A stretch of 64,000 bases of DNA from Letharia columbiana (Eukaryota > Ascomycota > Lecanoromycetes > Lecanorales > Parmeliaceae), in NCBI RefSeq assembly GCF_014066305.1, contig NW_023501121.1, positions 62,001 through 126,000 of the forward strand. Direction: 5' to 3'. The notes below the pieces were generated by a model. That model worked only from the letters and a program-made list of their open reading frames with translations, was not told the DNA's origin and did no database searches. Each line of letters begins with the position of its first letter. Positions within the stretch are counted from its first letter, which is position 1. The translations under genes were made by a program, and so were the position numbers. This document shows, one piece after another, positions 51,838-64,000 of the stretch.

Positions 51838-51935
51838 TGATGAAATTGATGACGGCTTGTTGTTTTTCTATGGAGTTTGTGTGCTACTTATAGTTATTGC
51901 CAAGCACAATAGGGCTGAGATGCTGAATTCCAACA
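51838..51935 (-). repeat. 3' LTR of the TRIM
   Basis: 98 bp; one difference from 52626-52723 (ttattgcc against ttgttgcc). Confidence 0.9.
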
Positions 51936-51949
51936 CTCCCCCTGCAGCG
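51936..51949 (-). promoter_or_regulatory. Polypurine tract of the TRIM
   Basis: On the minus strand cgctgcagggggag abuts the 3' LTR; expected site of plus-strand DNA priming. Confidence 0.75.
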
Positions 51950-52610
51950 AAGGCCTATTTGCTTCCCCCTGGGACTGTAGCTGTAGCTTTCCATATAAAT
52001 TAATTGCCTGTGTCCTACTTTGAAGCCTCCTTAAACCCGTAAACCTCGCTCGTGTAGGGAAATCGGGAAGAGTGCTCTGCTGTAGGGTATATCGAGTGAC
52101 TGATTCGTAGGCTTCGAGCGGGTGTCTGTTCCTTCGTGTCTCTAAACCGTCCTCCCCTAGAGCCTTGTCGAATACCTTCGTAGAGGACTTTGTGGCGTGT
52201 TGTAGGGTATATCGAGTGACTGATTCGTAAGCTTCGAAATGTACGGGCTTCTGGCACTGGCATCGGGCACAGGCATCGTTGGCTCTGGCACTGGCATCTG
52301 ACATCTCTCTTAACTGTCGAGTCCTCCCCTAACTGCCTTGTCTGGTGCGCTTCCGTCTTTCCTCCCCTAAATCCTGGCCCTTTAAGCCCCCCAATCTTCT
52401 GCCTTTAACAGTGCTGTGGTCGGTATCGTATCGTAGGATCTGTGAGGTGTGGAATTGCGCTGAGAAGCCGTAGAGGTAGTGATTTGCAACTTGTGTTAAC
52501 GCAGCGGACGTCGACCGGGACCTCTACTCTGTGGCTTGAATTGATACGACGTAAGAATACCTTTAGTAATCCCTTACGAAGGAAGCCGTCGTGGTGACGA
52601 GTTTCGTTAA

Positions 52611-52625
52611 ACCGGGCTCATAACC
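52611..52625 (-). promoter_or_regulatory. Primer-binding site complementary to tRNA-iMet anticodon arm
   Basis: The plus strand reads accgggctcataacc, which has the sense of the fungal initiator tRNA anticodon stem-loop (CCGGGCUCAUAACC, anticodon CAU). The minus (element) strand is therefore complementary to it and touches the 5' LTR. Drosophila copia and yeast Ty5 are known to prime with a half tRNA-iMet ending in this loop. Confidence 0.82.
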
Positions 52626-52723
52626 TGATGAAATTGATGACGGCTTGTTGTTTTTCTATGGAGTTTGTGTGCTACTTATAGTTGTTGCCAAGCACAATAG
52701 GGCTGAGATGCTGAATTCCAACA
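52626..52723 (-). repeat. 5' LTR of the TRIM
   Basis: 98 bp, see 51838-52723. Confidence 0.9.
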
Positions 52724-52929
52724 TGGTGCTTGTCAAGCAAAGGAATGGTGTTGACAAGACGATTCCGGTGTTGCTATCATTTGCTAGGAGCAATGATCTA
52801 ATTGATGTGAAATGACTTGATAGATTGTATTGATAAAGAAACTACTTTCTAAGTAAGTAATTCTTTACCAAGCCTTGCTTAGCGAAAGCCCTTACTAGAA
52901 GAAAGGCCTTTCTTGACAATCCCTAACAG

Positions 52930-55900
52930 GAAACTATTTAATATTATATTTTTAAGTGGCGAAGAAATCGTAGAATAAGGCGTTCTAATTAACTTAATTT
53001 CTCTCGAGTTAAATCGAGCTATAATCTTTAATTCTTAAATTAATATTAAATAAGTTTCTTCTTAAGATATTATATTTACGGAATCGCTATAAGAGACTAG
53101 ATAATAATAGCGAGGTTAAATAATAACGCGATATTACTTCGAAAAATCTTTATAAATAAAGTAATAAGAAGAGCGTACTCGATAAGGTTTATATAAAGTA
53201 AATATTAAATAATAAAGATCTAAGTAATCGATTTCTAAATATAAAAAAATAAGGCCTTAAAGTACTTTCTAAAGACTTCGAATAAATCTAATTCGTTTAA
53301 AAATATAATATTCGAGATTTTCGCGAGTCGTCTATTAATATCGTAAGCTAGATATCTTCTATTATCTAAAATAAATATATATAAGCCTTTCTATAAGCCT
53401 TTATATAAGTCTTTATATAAGTCTTTATATAAGTCTTTCTATAAATCTTTCTATAAGCCTTTCTATAAGTCTTTTTATAAGCCTTTATAGTCTAAAATAG
53501 ACGTATATATATAAACCTCGCTATATTAATCGATTATCGAATAGATAATTTAAAAGACTAAGAAAAGAATTTATTATAATTATAGTTTTACTATAGTAAA
53601 AAAAAACTATATCCCTCTTATCTTCCCTTCGCTAATAGCTTTATTAATATCTTTATTAAAGACTTTAAAATCTCTCGAAGAGATACTTAAGAAGAAATAT
53701 CTAGAGATTATATTTAATAAGTATAATTAAGTTCTTTCAGCCTATAAGAATAGCTTAGACTCTTATAAAAAGAAGTCTACTACTAGATCTATTACGTTAT
53801 ATTATAAAGTTATTTCTTCTACTCTTAATTAACGTATTGCTAGTACTTATTTTTATTAAGAAGTAGTTAAAAATTAATAGTAATTAAGTTCTATAGAGAA
53901 GAAAGCTTTAAAAATATAGATTTTATAAGTAATAGAGTAAGACTAGTCTTTTAGAGTTTCTCTTATTTATTATATAGCTAGTAAAATACTAGTAGTAAAG
54001 TAATATTACGAGCGTATTCTTAATATATTACTTAGCTCTATAACTAGCGAGTCTTAGCGAAGATATTCTCTATTATATTATATCTTCTTTCTATCTATAT
54101 AGCTCGATAGTCTTATTATTCTTATTCTATCTTACTTATATTAATATTATATCTATACTAGTTCTAATAAGTAAGATAATAAAGAGTTAGAGATAAATTA
54201 AATTCGTAGTTTTCTTAAACGTTATTTAAATCTATAGAGTTAATTTAGTTAGTTTTTAAATAAAGAGCGTACTATAACTTATAATATAGAAAAGTTATTA
54301 CGATAGTTTTAGCTTATTAAATTAGTTATTTAAAAGTATAATATTTAGAAGAAAAATATATATAATATAAATAAGAAAGGGTTTACTCTTAATACTATTA
54401 ATAAAGTAAAAGTTATATACTTTAAGTATAATATATATACATATATAGCTTAGAATAAAAGTAGAGAGTAAACGATTTTTATCGAATATATATTCGCGAA
54501 TAAAAGGCTTCTTTTCTTATTTATTATCTTTAAAAATAGAATTTAGATAAAGACTTAATTTAATATCTTAGAGAAAAAGAAATTAATTATTATATTAAGT
54601 GAAAATAATTAAATAAATAACGTATTAGACTTAAAGTAGTTTATTAAATATACTTTATTTAATTCTTTTTATATAATTAGCTTTTAACTTATTTCTTATA
54701 AATACTTTAAACTATAAACTCGAAAAATACTAAAAGAAAGATATCGCCTTCTAATATATAATAAAGTCGCTTATCAAAGTTCGCTCGATAGCCCTAATTA
54801 AAAAACAGGTGCACATTATTTAATTTTAGAATAACTTTTTTATTTTCTATTAAAATTTTATAATTTTTCTTTTAAGTTATAGAACGTAATGTGAGCTTTT
54901 AAATAAAAAAAAGATTACTAAATTTAATCTTATAGATATTTAAAGATAAGGAATTTAAATATCATCTATTAAAAGTTCGCTTATCAAATTTACTCGACAG
55001 CTCAAATTAAAAAAATGATTATGAATTTAAATATAGGCCTTTACTCGTATCTTATTAAAGAATTACAAAGTAAGATTTAATATCGCTTACGTTATAAAGC
55101 TTATTATAAGAAAAGAAATAAATCTTATTAAAAAAAAGAGATATTTAATATATCTAAATAATACTTTTATTTTTAATAAAAAAGAAGAGATTCAGAAACT
55201 TTTTAAAAAGAGATTAAGAATATTTATTTAATAATATATTATAGTAAGACTCGAAGTTATATATAAAGTATATAATAAATATAATATAATTTCTTATTTT
55301 AATTTAGAGAAATATAGATAATAAGCGCGATTATAAAAATAAAGCGAGTATAAAGAATATATATATTCGAATTATAACATTTAAAAATATCTCGAATATC
55401 GTATTTTTAAACGAATTTAGATTATTCGATATTCTTTTTTTAATACTTAATAAGAAGTTAGATAATATTATATATTTAACGAGTAAAGGCCTATAAATTA
55501 AATTCATAATCATTTTTTTTATTAAGGCTGTTTAGCAAATTTAGTAAGCGACCTTTTAATAGACGATATTTAAATTCCTTATCTTTAAATATCTATAAGA
55601 CTAAGATTAGTAATTCTTTTTTTATCTAAAAGCCCATATTACGTTCTATAATTTAAAAGAAAATTTTTAAAATTTTAATAGAAAATAAAAAAGTTATTCT
55701 AAAATCAAATAATATATACCTGTTTTTTAATTAGGGCTGTCGAGCGAACTTTAATAAGCGAACTTTAATAAGCGATATTTAAATTCCTTACGCTTTAATA
55801 ATTATAAGACTAAATTTAAAAATTCCTTTTTTATCTAAAAGCCTATATTTCGTTCTATAGTTTAAAAAAGAAAATTTTAAAATTTTAATAGAAAATAAAA

Positions 55901-56680
55901 AAGTTATTCTATATATTAATAATATACACCTATTTTTTTAAGCGTAGGCGAGATTTTAATAGTTGCGAACGCTAATTTATTTACCCGCGATAACTTAGCC
56001 GATCTAACTAAAAAGCGTAGAGAACTCGAATTTATAATTAGCTATATATATAAATTCAAGGTTTTCAACCTTAGCTCTATCTTATTCTTTTATATATTAG
56101 TATATATAATAGAATAAGATAGTGCTAAACTAGAAAACCTTGAATTTGTATGTGCAGCCAAATATCAATTTGTTAGGTCTACGCTTTTTGGTTAGACACC
56201 GCCGGTAAACAAATTAGCGTCCGTAATCATCAAAAAAATAGGTGTACATTATTAACATATGGAAAAACCTTTTTGTTTTCTATTAACTTTTTGAGATTTT
56301 AAATTTTGAATTTTGGAGCGCAGTCTGGGCTTTCTGAATTTTTAAGAATTTTGAAATTTAATCTTATAATTATTAAAGCACAAGGAATTCAAATATGTCT
56401 CACCAGAGTTCGCTCGACAGCCGAATAGCCCTAATTAAAAAAAAACAGGTATATATTATTTGATTTTAGAATAACTTTTTTATTTTCTATTAAAGTTTTA
56501 TAATTTTTTGTTTAAACTATAGAGTATATTATGGGCTTTCAGATAAAAAAAGAATTACTAAATTTAGTCTTATAGATATTTAAAGGTAAGGAATTCAGAT
56601 ATCGCTCACCAAAGATCGCTTACCAAAATTTACTCGACAGCCCCGATCAAAAAAAAATGATTATGAATTTAATTCATAGG
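52930..56680. repeat. RIP-degraded AT-rich block
   Basis: No usable frames. Family A ends (acgagtaaaggcctataaat) at about 55480 and inverted near 55030 and 56675; family B motifs near 55980-56225, one arm of which (ggtctacgctttttggttag, 56186) is nearly unmutated. 52729-52930 before it holds target-site sequence and a transition to AT-rich DNA. Confidence 0.65.
53383..53492 (+). repeat. 12-bp tandem repeat (tataagtcttta)
   Basis: About nine units alternating tataagtcttta and tataagcctttc; the C/T alternation fits RIP acting unevenly on a satellite. Confidence 0.8.
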
Positions 56681-56770
56681 CCTTTACGGAGGTCGACACC
56701 AAAAGTCCTGGATATGCCAAGACAAGGGTCTAGGTAGGGCTGAGTGCTTGGCATACTTTCAAATTTCATG
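56681..56770. other. Short normal-GC island
   Basis: ggaggtcgacaccaaaagtc, tatgccaagacaaggg, gagtgcttggcatac. Words with gccaag recur at 57425-57460 in inverse sense, perhaps the edges of one element, but not established. Confidence 0.3.
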
Positions 56771-57860
56771 AATAGTATTATTATTCTTTATTTTAATAAG
56801 TACTAGTACTCTATATAATAGCGAGATAGTATATATATACGAAGTATATATATGCGAAGTATATATATAATAGCGATATTAATAGAATATATAATAGCGA
56901 TAATATTAAAGTACTAATTATAGCGTAAAGAAATAGAGGAAGAGTATAAAGACTTTTAATATATAAGTCTCATTTATATAGTATAATAAATAGAAATCTT
57001 CTTACTATTCTCTATCTTAATTATCTTTTATTAATATATCTAATACTTAAAGTATTAATTATAATAATAAGACTTAAATTTAAGTACTTATTAAGTCTTA
57101 CTCTTATAATCTTATTAACTATAAATAAAACGTCGTACTACTCGAAAAGATATATTAAGAACTTATAAGAAAGTCGAAAGATAATAACTATATTATTAAA
57201 ATTACGAGCTTACTTAAAAGAGGATTTACTTACTTAATCGATTTAGAAGTAAATAGAGTAAATATCGAGATATATTACGAAGGTAATACGTCTTAAAGAT
57301 AATAACGAGTATAGAAAAGATCGTAGGGGAGGTAATATACGATTATACGACTTCGCCGAGCGAGCTAATAAGTATATACGCAATTATATAAAGTATTATC
57401 GTTAAATAAATATAACTATATAGAAAGTGCCAAGAATGCCAAGAGTGCCAAGTATTTTAGCGCTGTTTAGAACTTTTAATATCGATCTTCGTACTCGTAC
57501 TAATATAATAAAAGAAGAAATTTAAATTAAAGTTTATAAATAGTAATTAAAATAAACGCGAGAAATAACTTAATAAGATTTATATTTATGAATATATATT
57601 ATAAAATAAGATAAAGCTATATTAAAAATTCTTTAATTAATATATATAGTAAATTATAAATTCGAGATTATTATACTTTCTATTTAAACTATCTAAGCTA
57701 GCTCTCTAGCTCTTCTAAGCTCTCTTATTAAAAAATTAATATATATTATTTAATTTTAAAGTAAGTTTTTTATTTTCTATTAATTTTTTTTTAAAAATAT
57801 AGATAATAGTTTATACTTTTTAGAAATAAAAGAATTAGAAAATCTAATCTTATAACTATT

Positions 57861-58118
57861 TGTAAGGGTGGAAGTACTCGGAAGCGAACTGATAGGCTCG
57901 CTTGCGTCGCTTGCCAGGCTGCAAGCTACGCAGCTAGGGCGAGTATTCAACATGCTTGACAAAGTCTTAAATACTTGCGAGTCCCCTTTCCCCTTCTTCT
58001 TTCTTTAGTTATTAGTTTATCTAGTAACTGATCTATCTATTCTATCAACTACGCATCTAGACCTCGTGATTGCATAGCTGCTACGCAGTTTCATAAAAAG
58101 AGGCCTTACTACCTTACA
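57861..58118 (+). mobile_element. Solo LTR, copy 2 (TSD CTATT), unmutated
   Basis: tgtaagggtggaagtactcg ... ggccttactaccttaca, 258 bp, flanked by ctatt at 57856-57860 and 58119-58123. Has cttaaatacttgcgag then a pyrimidine run, promoter-like. It shows little RIP although it sits in a heavily RIP-mutated block. Confidence 0.93.
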
Positions 58119-58500
58119 CTATTTAAACTTAATTTTTTTAAATATTATTTATTAAGAACTATTTATAAAGAATTAATTATTAAATTTACTCGATAATCTT
58201 ATTTAAAAAATTAAATATATACTATTTAATCTAAAAAAAAACTTTTTTATTTTCTAATAAACTTTAATTTTTTTTAAATTAATAAACGCGATTTACGTTT
58301 TTATAGAATAAAAGAATTATAAGATTTAATTTTATAGTTATTTAAAGATAAGAAATTTAAATATTATCTATTAAAGTTTATAATATTTACTTAATAGTTT
58401 TAAATAAAACTTAAAAAATAGATATATATTATTAAATTTAAAATTATGAATTTTATTTTTAAATAAAATCTTTAATTTTCTTAAAAACGAAAAGCGTATC

Positions 58501-58757
58501 TATGAGATAGTAAGATCTCTTTTAATAAAACTACGTAGTAGCTATATAATTACGAGGTCTAGATACGTAGTTAATAGAATAAATAGATTAATTACTAGAT
58601 AAACTAATAACTAAAGAAAGAAGAAGAGAAAAGAAAACTCATAAGTATTTAAGACTTTATTAAGTATATTAAATACTCGCTCTAGCTACGTAGCTTATAG
58701 CCTAATAAGCGACGTAAGCGAGCCTATTAATTCGCTTCGAGTACTTTTACTCTTATA
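58501..58757 (-). mobile_element. Solo LTR, copy 3 (TSD GTATC), RIP-mutated
   Basis: 257 bp, tatgagatagtaagatctct ... gtacttttactcttata; same family as 7349-7598 and 57861-58118, with many C->T / G->A changes. Flanked by gtatc at 58496-58500 and 58758-58762. Confidence 0.9.
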
Positions 58758-58879
58758 GTATCTTATCTATTTTTAAAAATTAAGAGTTATAAAATTAATT
58801 AAAGATAAGAAGTTTAAATCGCTTATTAAGATACTATATACTCTATTAAGATATTATATACTCTATTAAGAAAAATATC

Positions 58880-58985
58880 TATATATAAGCTTAAATAGTT
58901 AAATAGTAATAATTTTAATATTATTCGAAGTTATTTTACTTTATCTTCGATTCGAATCTATTAATCTCTCTCGCTAAAAATTTAT
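58880..58985 (+). mobile_element. tRNA-derived SINE-like element, copy 3 (head)
   Basis: A-box-like gcttaaatagttaaatagt (58889-58907), B-box cgattcgaatcta (58947-58959), body following to about 59160 (tagaatagaattataaaaaa). Most RIP-changed of the three copies. Confidence 0.6.
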
Positions 58986-61900
58986 AGAATAGAATTATAA
59001 AAAAATTATAAGAATTATAAAACTATAAATAAAATTAAAAAAATATAAGAACTATTAAGATTAGTCTCTTAATAATTAATTTTACTTAAGTTCTTTAATT
59101 CGATTTATTATTAAATTAAACTTCTAAAATAATTATAAGTTTAAACTCTAAGACTTCTAAATTATTAAACTATATAAATTACGCTCTATAATTTAAAAGT
59201 AAGATCGAAATCTTTTAATAAGAAATGATAAAGTTATTTAAGAATTAAAAGTAGAAAAAGCGATTTTAATAAGTACGAACGTATTATATATATAATAGAA
59301 ACGAAGATAGAAACGAAGAGATAGAAGATAACGCTATAATAGCGCCTTAATAGATATTACTTTCTAGTAGATTTCTCTATAAAATCTTAATTATCTTATA
59401 CTTAACTTATAAATCTACTATAATAATAGTAATTAATTTTCTACTATTATAATAGAACGTTAATTTATTTACTCTCGATATCTAGTTAAAAAAAGTAATA
59501 ACTCTAAATTTATAATTTAACTATATATATAAATTTAAGGTTTTTAACTTAGCTTTATCTTATTCTATTATACGAGTAAAGGCCTATAAATTAAATTCAT
59601 AATTTTTTTTAATTAAGGCTGTCGAGTAAGTAGATAAGCGATCTTTAATAAGCGAACTTTAATAAGCGATATTTAAATTTCTTATACTTTAATAATTATA
59701 GTACTAAATTTAATAAATTTTTTTTCTAAAAGCCTATATTTTCTTCTATAATTTAAAAAAAGATCTTAAAATTTTAATAGAAAATATAAAAGTTATTCTA
59801 AAATCAAATAATGTATATCTGATTAGAACTGTCCGACTGTCGAGCGAACTTTAACGAGCGATACTTTAAGATCGACAGGGGGGTTTTACTAATTATATCT
59901 GAAGAGTCTTAGTAAAATTATAGGTGGGGAATATTTCGACTCGTATTAATAAGGCTTAGGGTATAAGTAGCTATAGTGTAAAATAATATCGTATTTTATA
60001 GAGATCCTAGGAGTATTTTTAGATTCTAGAAGATTTCTCACTCAGGACATCCCTAGATTAGAAGATCTTCTCGATCTTACCGCTAATGACTAAGCTATAT
60101 TTTATATCTTAGCCTAATACTACTATAACCTCTCACCATACACCCTAGCCTACCTTACCCTAGCCTATCTTACTCTAGCCCTACTACTATCCGTAAGAAC
60201 CTCGAGAATAATATCCTCGCGAGAATTTCAGCTAAATCGCTCAAATCTGAAGTCAGAAATAAAAAAGCGTAGATATAATTTACAGTAGTCAACTCCCGAA
60301 AACGAGGCTTAGCACTCGTATTTATGGAAATATTTATAGAAGACTCGCTTTCTCACGAGACTCTCAGGAGGATTTTTAAGTTACGATATTATAATATTAA
60401 AATATATCTAATATAAGAAAATCTTATAAGAGAATTCTAGGATAGATACGATAAATCTTATAATAAATCTTTATTTATAAATAATGCTTATGGTATTATT
60501 ATTATATAACTAGCCTATATGAATCATTACGAAAAATCCTCTATCGATCTTAAAATATTTAAATTCCTTGCGCTTTAATAATTATAAGACTTAATTTCAA
60601 AATTCTTAAAAATTCGAAAAGCATAAACGGCGCTTTAAAAATTAAAAAAAAAATCTCAAAATTTTAATAGAAAACAAAAAAGTTATTCTATATATTAATA
60701 ATATACGCCTATTTTTTTAATAAGGGAGGCGCGGGAGAGCGAGATTTTGATAATTGCGAACGCTAATTTATTTACCCGCGATAACTTAGTCGATCTAGTT
60801 AAAAGACGTAATAACCTCGAATTAATAATTAACTATATATATAAATTTAAGATTTTCTAATTTAGCTCTATCTTATTCTTTTATATATATTAATATATTA
60901 ATATAGATAATATATTAATTATCGAAAGATCGCGAAATTTTATAGTTAAATTAATAAGCTAAGATTATTAATATATATAAAAGAATAAGATAGAGCTAAG
61001 CTTAAAAAAATTATAATTTATATATATAGTTAATTATAAATTCGAGTTCGCTACGCTCTTTAATTAGATCGACTAAGTTATTATAAATAAATAAATTAGC
61101 GTCTATAACTATTAAAAAAATAGATATACGTTATTAATATATAGAATAACTTTTTTATTTTCTATTAACTTTTTAAGATTCTTTTTTTAAATTAAAGAAC
61201 GGAATATGGGCTTTTAGATAAAAAATTAATTTTTAAATTTAGTCTTATAATTATTAAAGCGTAAGAAATTTAAATATCGCTTCTTAAAGTTCGTTCGTAA
61301 TTATTAAAAAAATAGATATACGTTATTAATATATAGAATAACTTTTTTATTTTCTATTAAGTTTTCGAGATTTTTTTCTTTAATTATAGAACGAAAAATA
61401 GGCTTTTAGATAAATTTAGAATTTCTAAATTTAGTTCTATAATTATTAAAGCGTAGAAAATTCAAATATCGCTTATTAAAGTTCTATTACGATACGCTAA
61501 GACTATTTAATAAGATAATACTACCGTAACTTAGTATCGCATATATCTATTCTATAGACATATAGAATAATTAATATCTTTTATATTATATATGAATTTA
61601 TAACTTAATTATCTATTTTCTTAATAAGTTTACTCGATAGTCGAATAGCTATAATTTTAAATTTAATTTATAGATCTTTACTCGTTATATATATATAAAA
61701 ATCTTTAATATAATTAATTTAAAGTTTTAAATTTTAATATATATAGAAGATATTTATTAGAATTAGTATAGAGATATATTATATAAATAAAATATAATAG
61801 AATAATAAGACTTTCGAATTATATAGAAAGAAAGAAGATATAATATAATAGAGAATACCTTCGTTAAGATTCGCTAGCTATAGAGCTAAGTGATATATTA

Positions 61901-63539
61901 AGAATACGCTCGTAATAATAGTTTCTTTTTAATTAAAAAGCTAAGTATCTTAAGTATTAATAGTAATAAATTAAATATTAATTATATGTTATACTATAAT
62001 ATAATTAATAGTTTTAATAATTTCTTCTTTATTCTAGAAATATTTTTAAAGAAATTATTATATTTATTTATAATTATAATTAAGAATTTAGAAATATATT
62101 TAATATAAAACTATAAAAAAATAGATTAAATAATAACTATATAATAATAATACTTATTTATCTTTTCTTATTATTCTTATAATTATATATATTACTTTTA
62201 TAATAAAAGTTAACATCTATTTATCTTTTTAAAAATAAAATAAAATGTTATTTTATTTAATTAATATAATAAGAATATTTTAAATATAATAATAGAATTT
62301 ATTAAATATATTATTAGCTAATTAAACTTAATTAAAAAAAATAGAAATTAAAAAGTATATTTTAGAAAAATTTATTTATTTTAAATACTAGTCGAAAAGA
62401 TATAATATAGTATAGTATATTAATTTATTATATTATACTCTAATAAGATATAGAATATTAATATTTATATAATTTTATATCTAATATAATATAAGATCTT
62501 AATAATATATATTACGATATAATATATTTATAATATTATATTATAATATAATATATATATAAGATATTTCGATTAAGATTTCTATATTTAGAAGTATAAG
62601 TAATTATTCTAGTTATTACTCTAATTAATTATAGCTAATATTATTATAATTATTTCTTTTTCTATTATATCTATTATTATTATATCTACTACTATTATAT
62701 CTACTACTATTATAGCTATTATATAATAATAAACTATTTAAATAATAAATAATAATAGTTATAATAATAATAGCTATTAAAATATTAGATATATAATATA
62801 TAAAATAAACGAATTAATTCTTTAAAATCTCTTCGAGACTAGATTTTAAATATAGTATAAAATTAGATAATTAAAGAATATAATAATTAAAATACGCGAG
62901 AGTTATATTTTAATAGTAGCTATAATAATAATAGCTATAATAGTATATCGAATAGAAGTAAATACTATTAATCGTTAACTAGAATAATAATTAAAATAGC
63001 TACTTTATACTTTTAAATATAGAGATTCTAACGAAATATCTTATATATATATTATTTTATAATATAATATTATAGATATACTATATCGTAATATATATCG
63101 TTAAGATTTCGAATTTATATTAGAAAAATAATATAATATTTAACTCTATTTATATTATATTCGAGTACGATATAATATTACTTAATATAAAATATCTCAT
63201 ATAATAATCGTATCTACTCTTATTTACGCTCTATCTCTATTTACGCTTATTTTAAATTCGATAATTTTAACGTCTACTATATTAAATCTATAAACGACGA
63301 CTATAATATTATAGTATTAGTTATTATAATAGACTATAATAGTAGATTATTTATATAAGTAATAGTAATAGTTATAATAGTATAGCTATAATAGTAATAG
63401 CTATCTATATCGAATTTACATATATACTTATTTTAAATTCGATAATTTTAACGTCTATTATATTAAATCTATAGATAACGATTATAATATTGTAGTTTAG
63501 CTATTATAATTAGCTATTATAAAAGATAGAGACTAACTA

Positions 63540-63638
63540 AACCTTGTTTTTTGGCCATTATATTCTAGGTCTACGCTTTTGTTAGATACCGCGGGTAATT
63601 GGTTGATCATGCCGCTTTAAAAAATAGTGTTTTTACTA

Positions 63639-63684
<46 letters not shown>

Positions 63685-63700
63685 ATTTTTTATTTGGTAG
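63540..63700. repeat. Family B end next to a ~42-base T run
   Basis: ggtctacgcttttgttagat, accgcgggtaattgg and gatcatgccgc are little mutated compared with neighbours; about 40 bases on comes an uninterrupted T run (63639-63680). The T run may be genuine or another homopolymer artefact. Confidence 0.4.
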
Positions 63701-64000
63701 ACTATAATAGTAAACTATTTAAATAAAGTAATAATAGTAGTTATAATAGTTACTAATAGATTATAATAGTAATAGATATCTATATCGAATTTATCGAATT
63801 TAAAATAAGCGTAAATAAGAATAGAACGTAAATAAAAGTAGATATAATTATATTATATCTTTTCGACTAGTAATTTAAAATTAAATAATTTTATATTATA
63901 TAATTATTTACTTAAAAGCTAAATTAACGAAGTTATATTATTTAAGATATAAATTATTTAAAAGATTATATTTAGAAATATTATTATTATTATAACGAGT

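Larger units (their letters stand above)
51838..52723 (-). mobile_element. Miniature copia-type element (TRIM) with half-tRNA(iMet) primer site
   Basis: 98-bp LTRs at 51838-51935 and 52626-52723 differ at one base; TG...CA ends (tgttggaattcagcatctca ... aatttcatca on the minus strand). 5-bp target duplication tggtg at 51833-51837 and 52724-52728. Directly after the 5' LTR comes ggttatgagcccgg, complementary to the anticodon arm of initiator-Met tRNA. Before the 3' LTR is the purine tract gcaggggga. The interior is 690 bp with no RT, integrase or gag; one minus-strand frame (52304-51894) includes a 120-bp repeat (AYESVTRYTLQ twice). Such an element must borrow proteins from a full-length copia. 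The LTRs imply a very recent insertion. Confidence 0.9.
56771..63999. repeat. RIP-degraded AT-rich block
   Basis: Almost pure AT-rich, RIP-type sequence. Recognisable inside: two solo LTRs, a SINE-like copy, family A/B ends (59575, 60780, 61020, 61680), a 13923-type LTR remnant (61490-61620), ATA/TAT-rich microsatellite-like DNA (62640-62760, 63700-63780) and a T run at 63639-63680. No gene is supported. Confidence 0.65.

Noticed and set aside
51894..52304. 136-codon frame as a copia Gag
   Set aside because: No Gag motifs; contains a 120-bp internal duplication and runs into the LTR; kept only as TRIM interior.

Overview
The window looks like a transposon-rich chromosomal segment from a filamentous ascomycete (Pezizomycotina). 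Short 50-53 bp introns with fungal splice signals, Ty1/copia, Ngaro-type, Tc1/mariner, hAT and Plavaka elements, and long AT-rich blocks depleted of C by C->T / G->A transitions (repeat-induced point mutation, RIP) all point this way. The best direct evidence for RIP is a copia LTR present in three copies: two intact (27002-27172, 34446-34616) and one at 5146-5314 that differs by about twenty changes, nearly all C->T or G->A.

Layout: 1-3200, 10085-13180, 18162-21010, 52930-56680 and 56771-63999 are RIP-degraded AT-rich repeat blocks holding tRNA-derived SINE-like copies and solo LTRs. 3201-10084 is a patchwork of nested small elements, an hsp60 gene fragment and one two-exon gene (8683-9322). 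13184-18858 is a Russian doll: a TA-flanked mariner-like element holds a 5-bp-TSD LTR element, which holds a second mariner-like element with satellite-filled inverted arms, which holds a further small core. 21040-22260 is a VNTR. 22526-38890 is a normal-GC gene island: a two-exon hypothetical gene, a Plavaka (CACTA/KDZ-type) transposase gene, a repeat-bearing hypothetical gene and a two-exon BTB/POZ gene. The Plavaka gene is cut in two by a 7.6 kb Ty1/copia element with a perfect CATAG duplication; removing the element rejoins the reading frame. 39942-44703 is a complete Ngaro-type tyrosine-recombinase retrotransposon with split direct repeats (A1 - gag - RT/RNase H - YR - B1 A2 B2). 44743-46299 is a mariner-like element inserted in the terminal repeat of another. 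46479-50345 holds two head-to-tail units that each join a truncated Ngaro 3' end to a 44-bp minisatellite. 51838-52723 is a miniature copia element (TRIM) with 98-bp LTRs and a primer site matching the anticodon arm of initiator-Met tRNA.

Several stretches (29741-30239, 30518-30585, 30708-30822, 32936-33456, 39050-39489, 39640-39770) are chains of long homopolymers that replace expected coding or repeat sequence and look like base-calling or assembly damage. Together with one-base shifts in G runs of the Ngaro ORFs, this means frame breaks here should be treated cautiously.

Nothing here is an obvious host metabolic pathway. The genes of interest are mobile-element genes and a few unrecognised proteins beside the Plavaka transposase. 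The most interesting candidates are the Ngaro element (in-frame UGA between Gag and RT, overlapping YR frame), the half-tRNA-primed TRIM, the Ngaro-end/minisatellite units, and the Plavaka neighbourhood.
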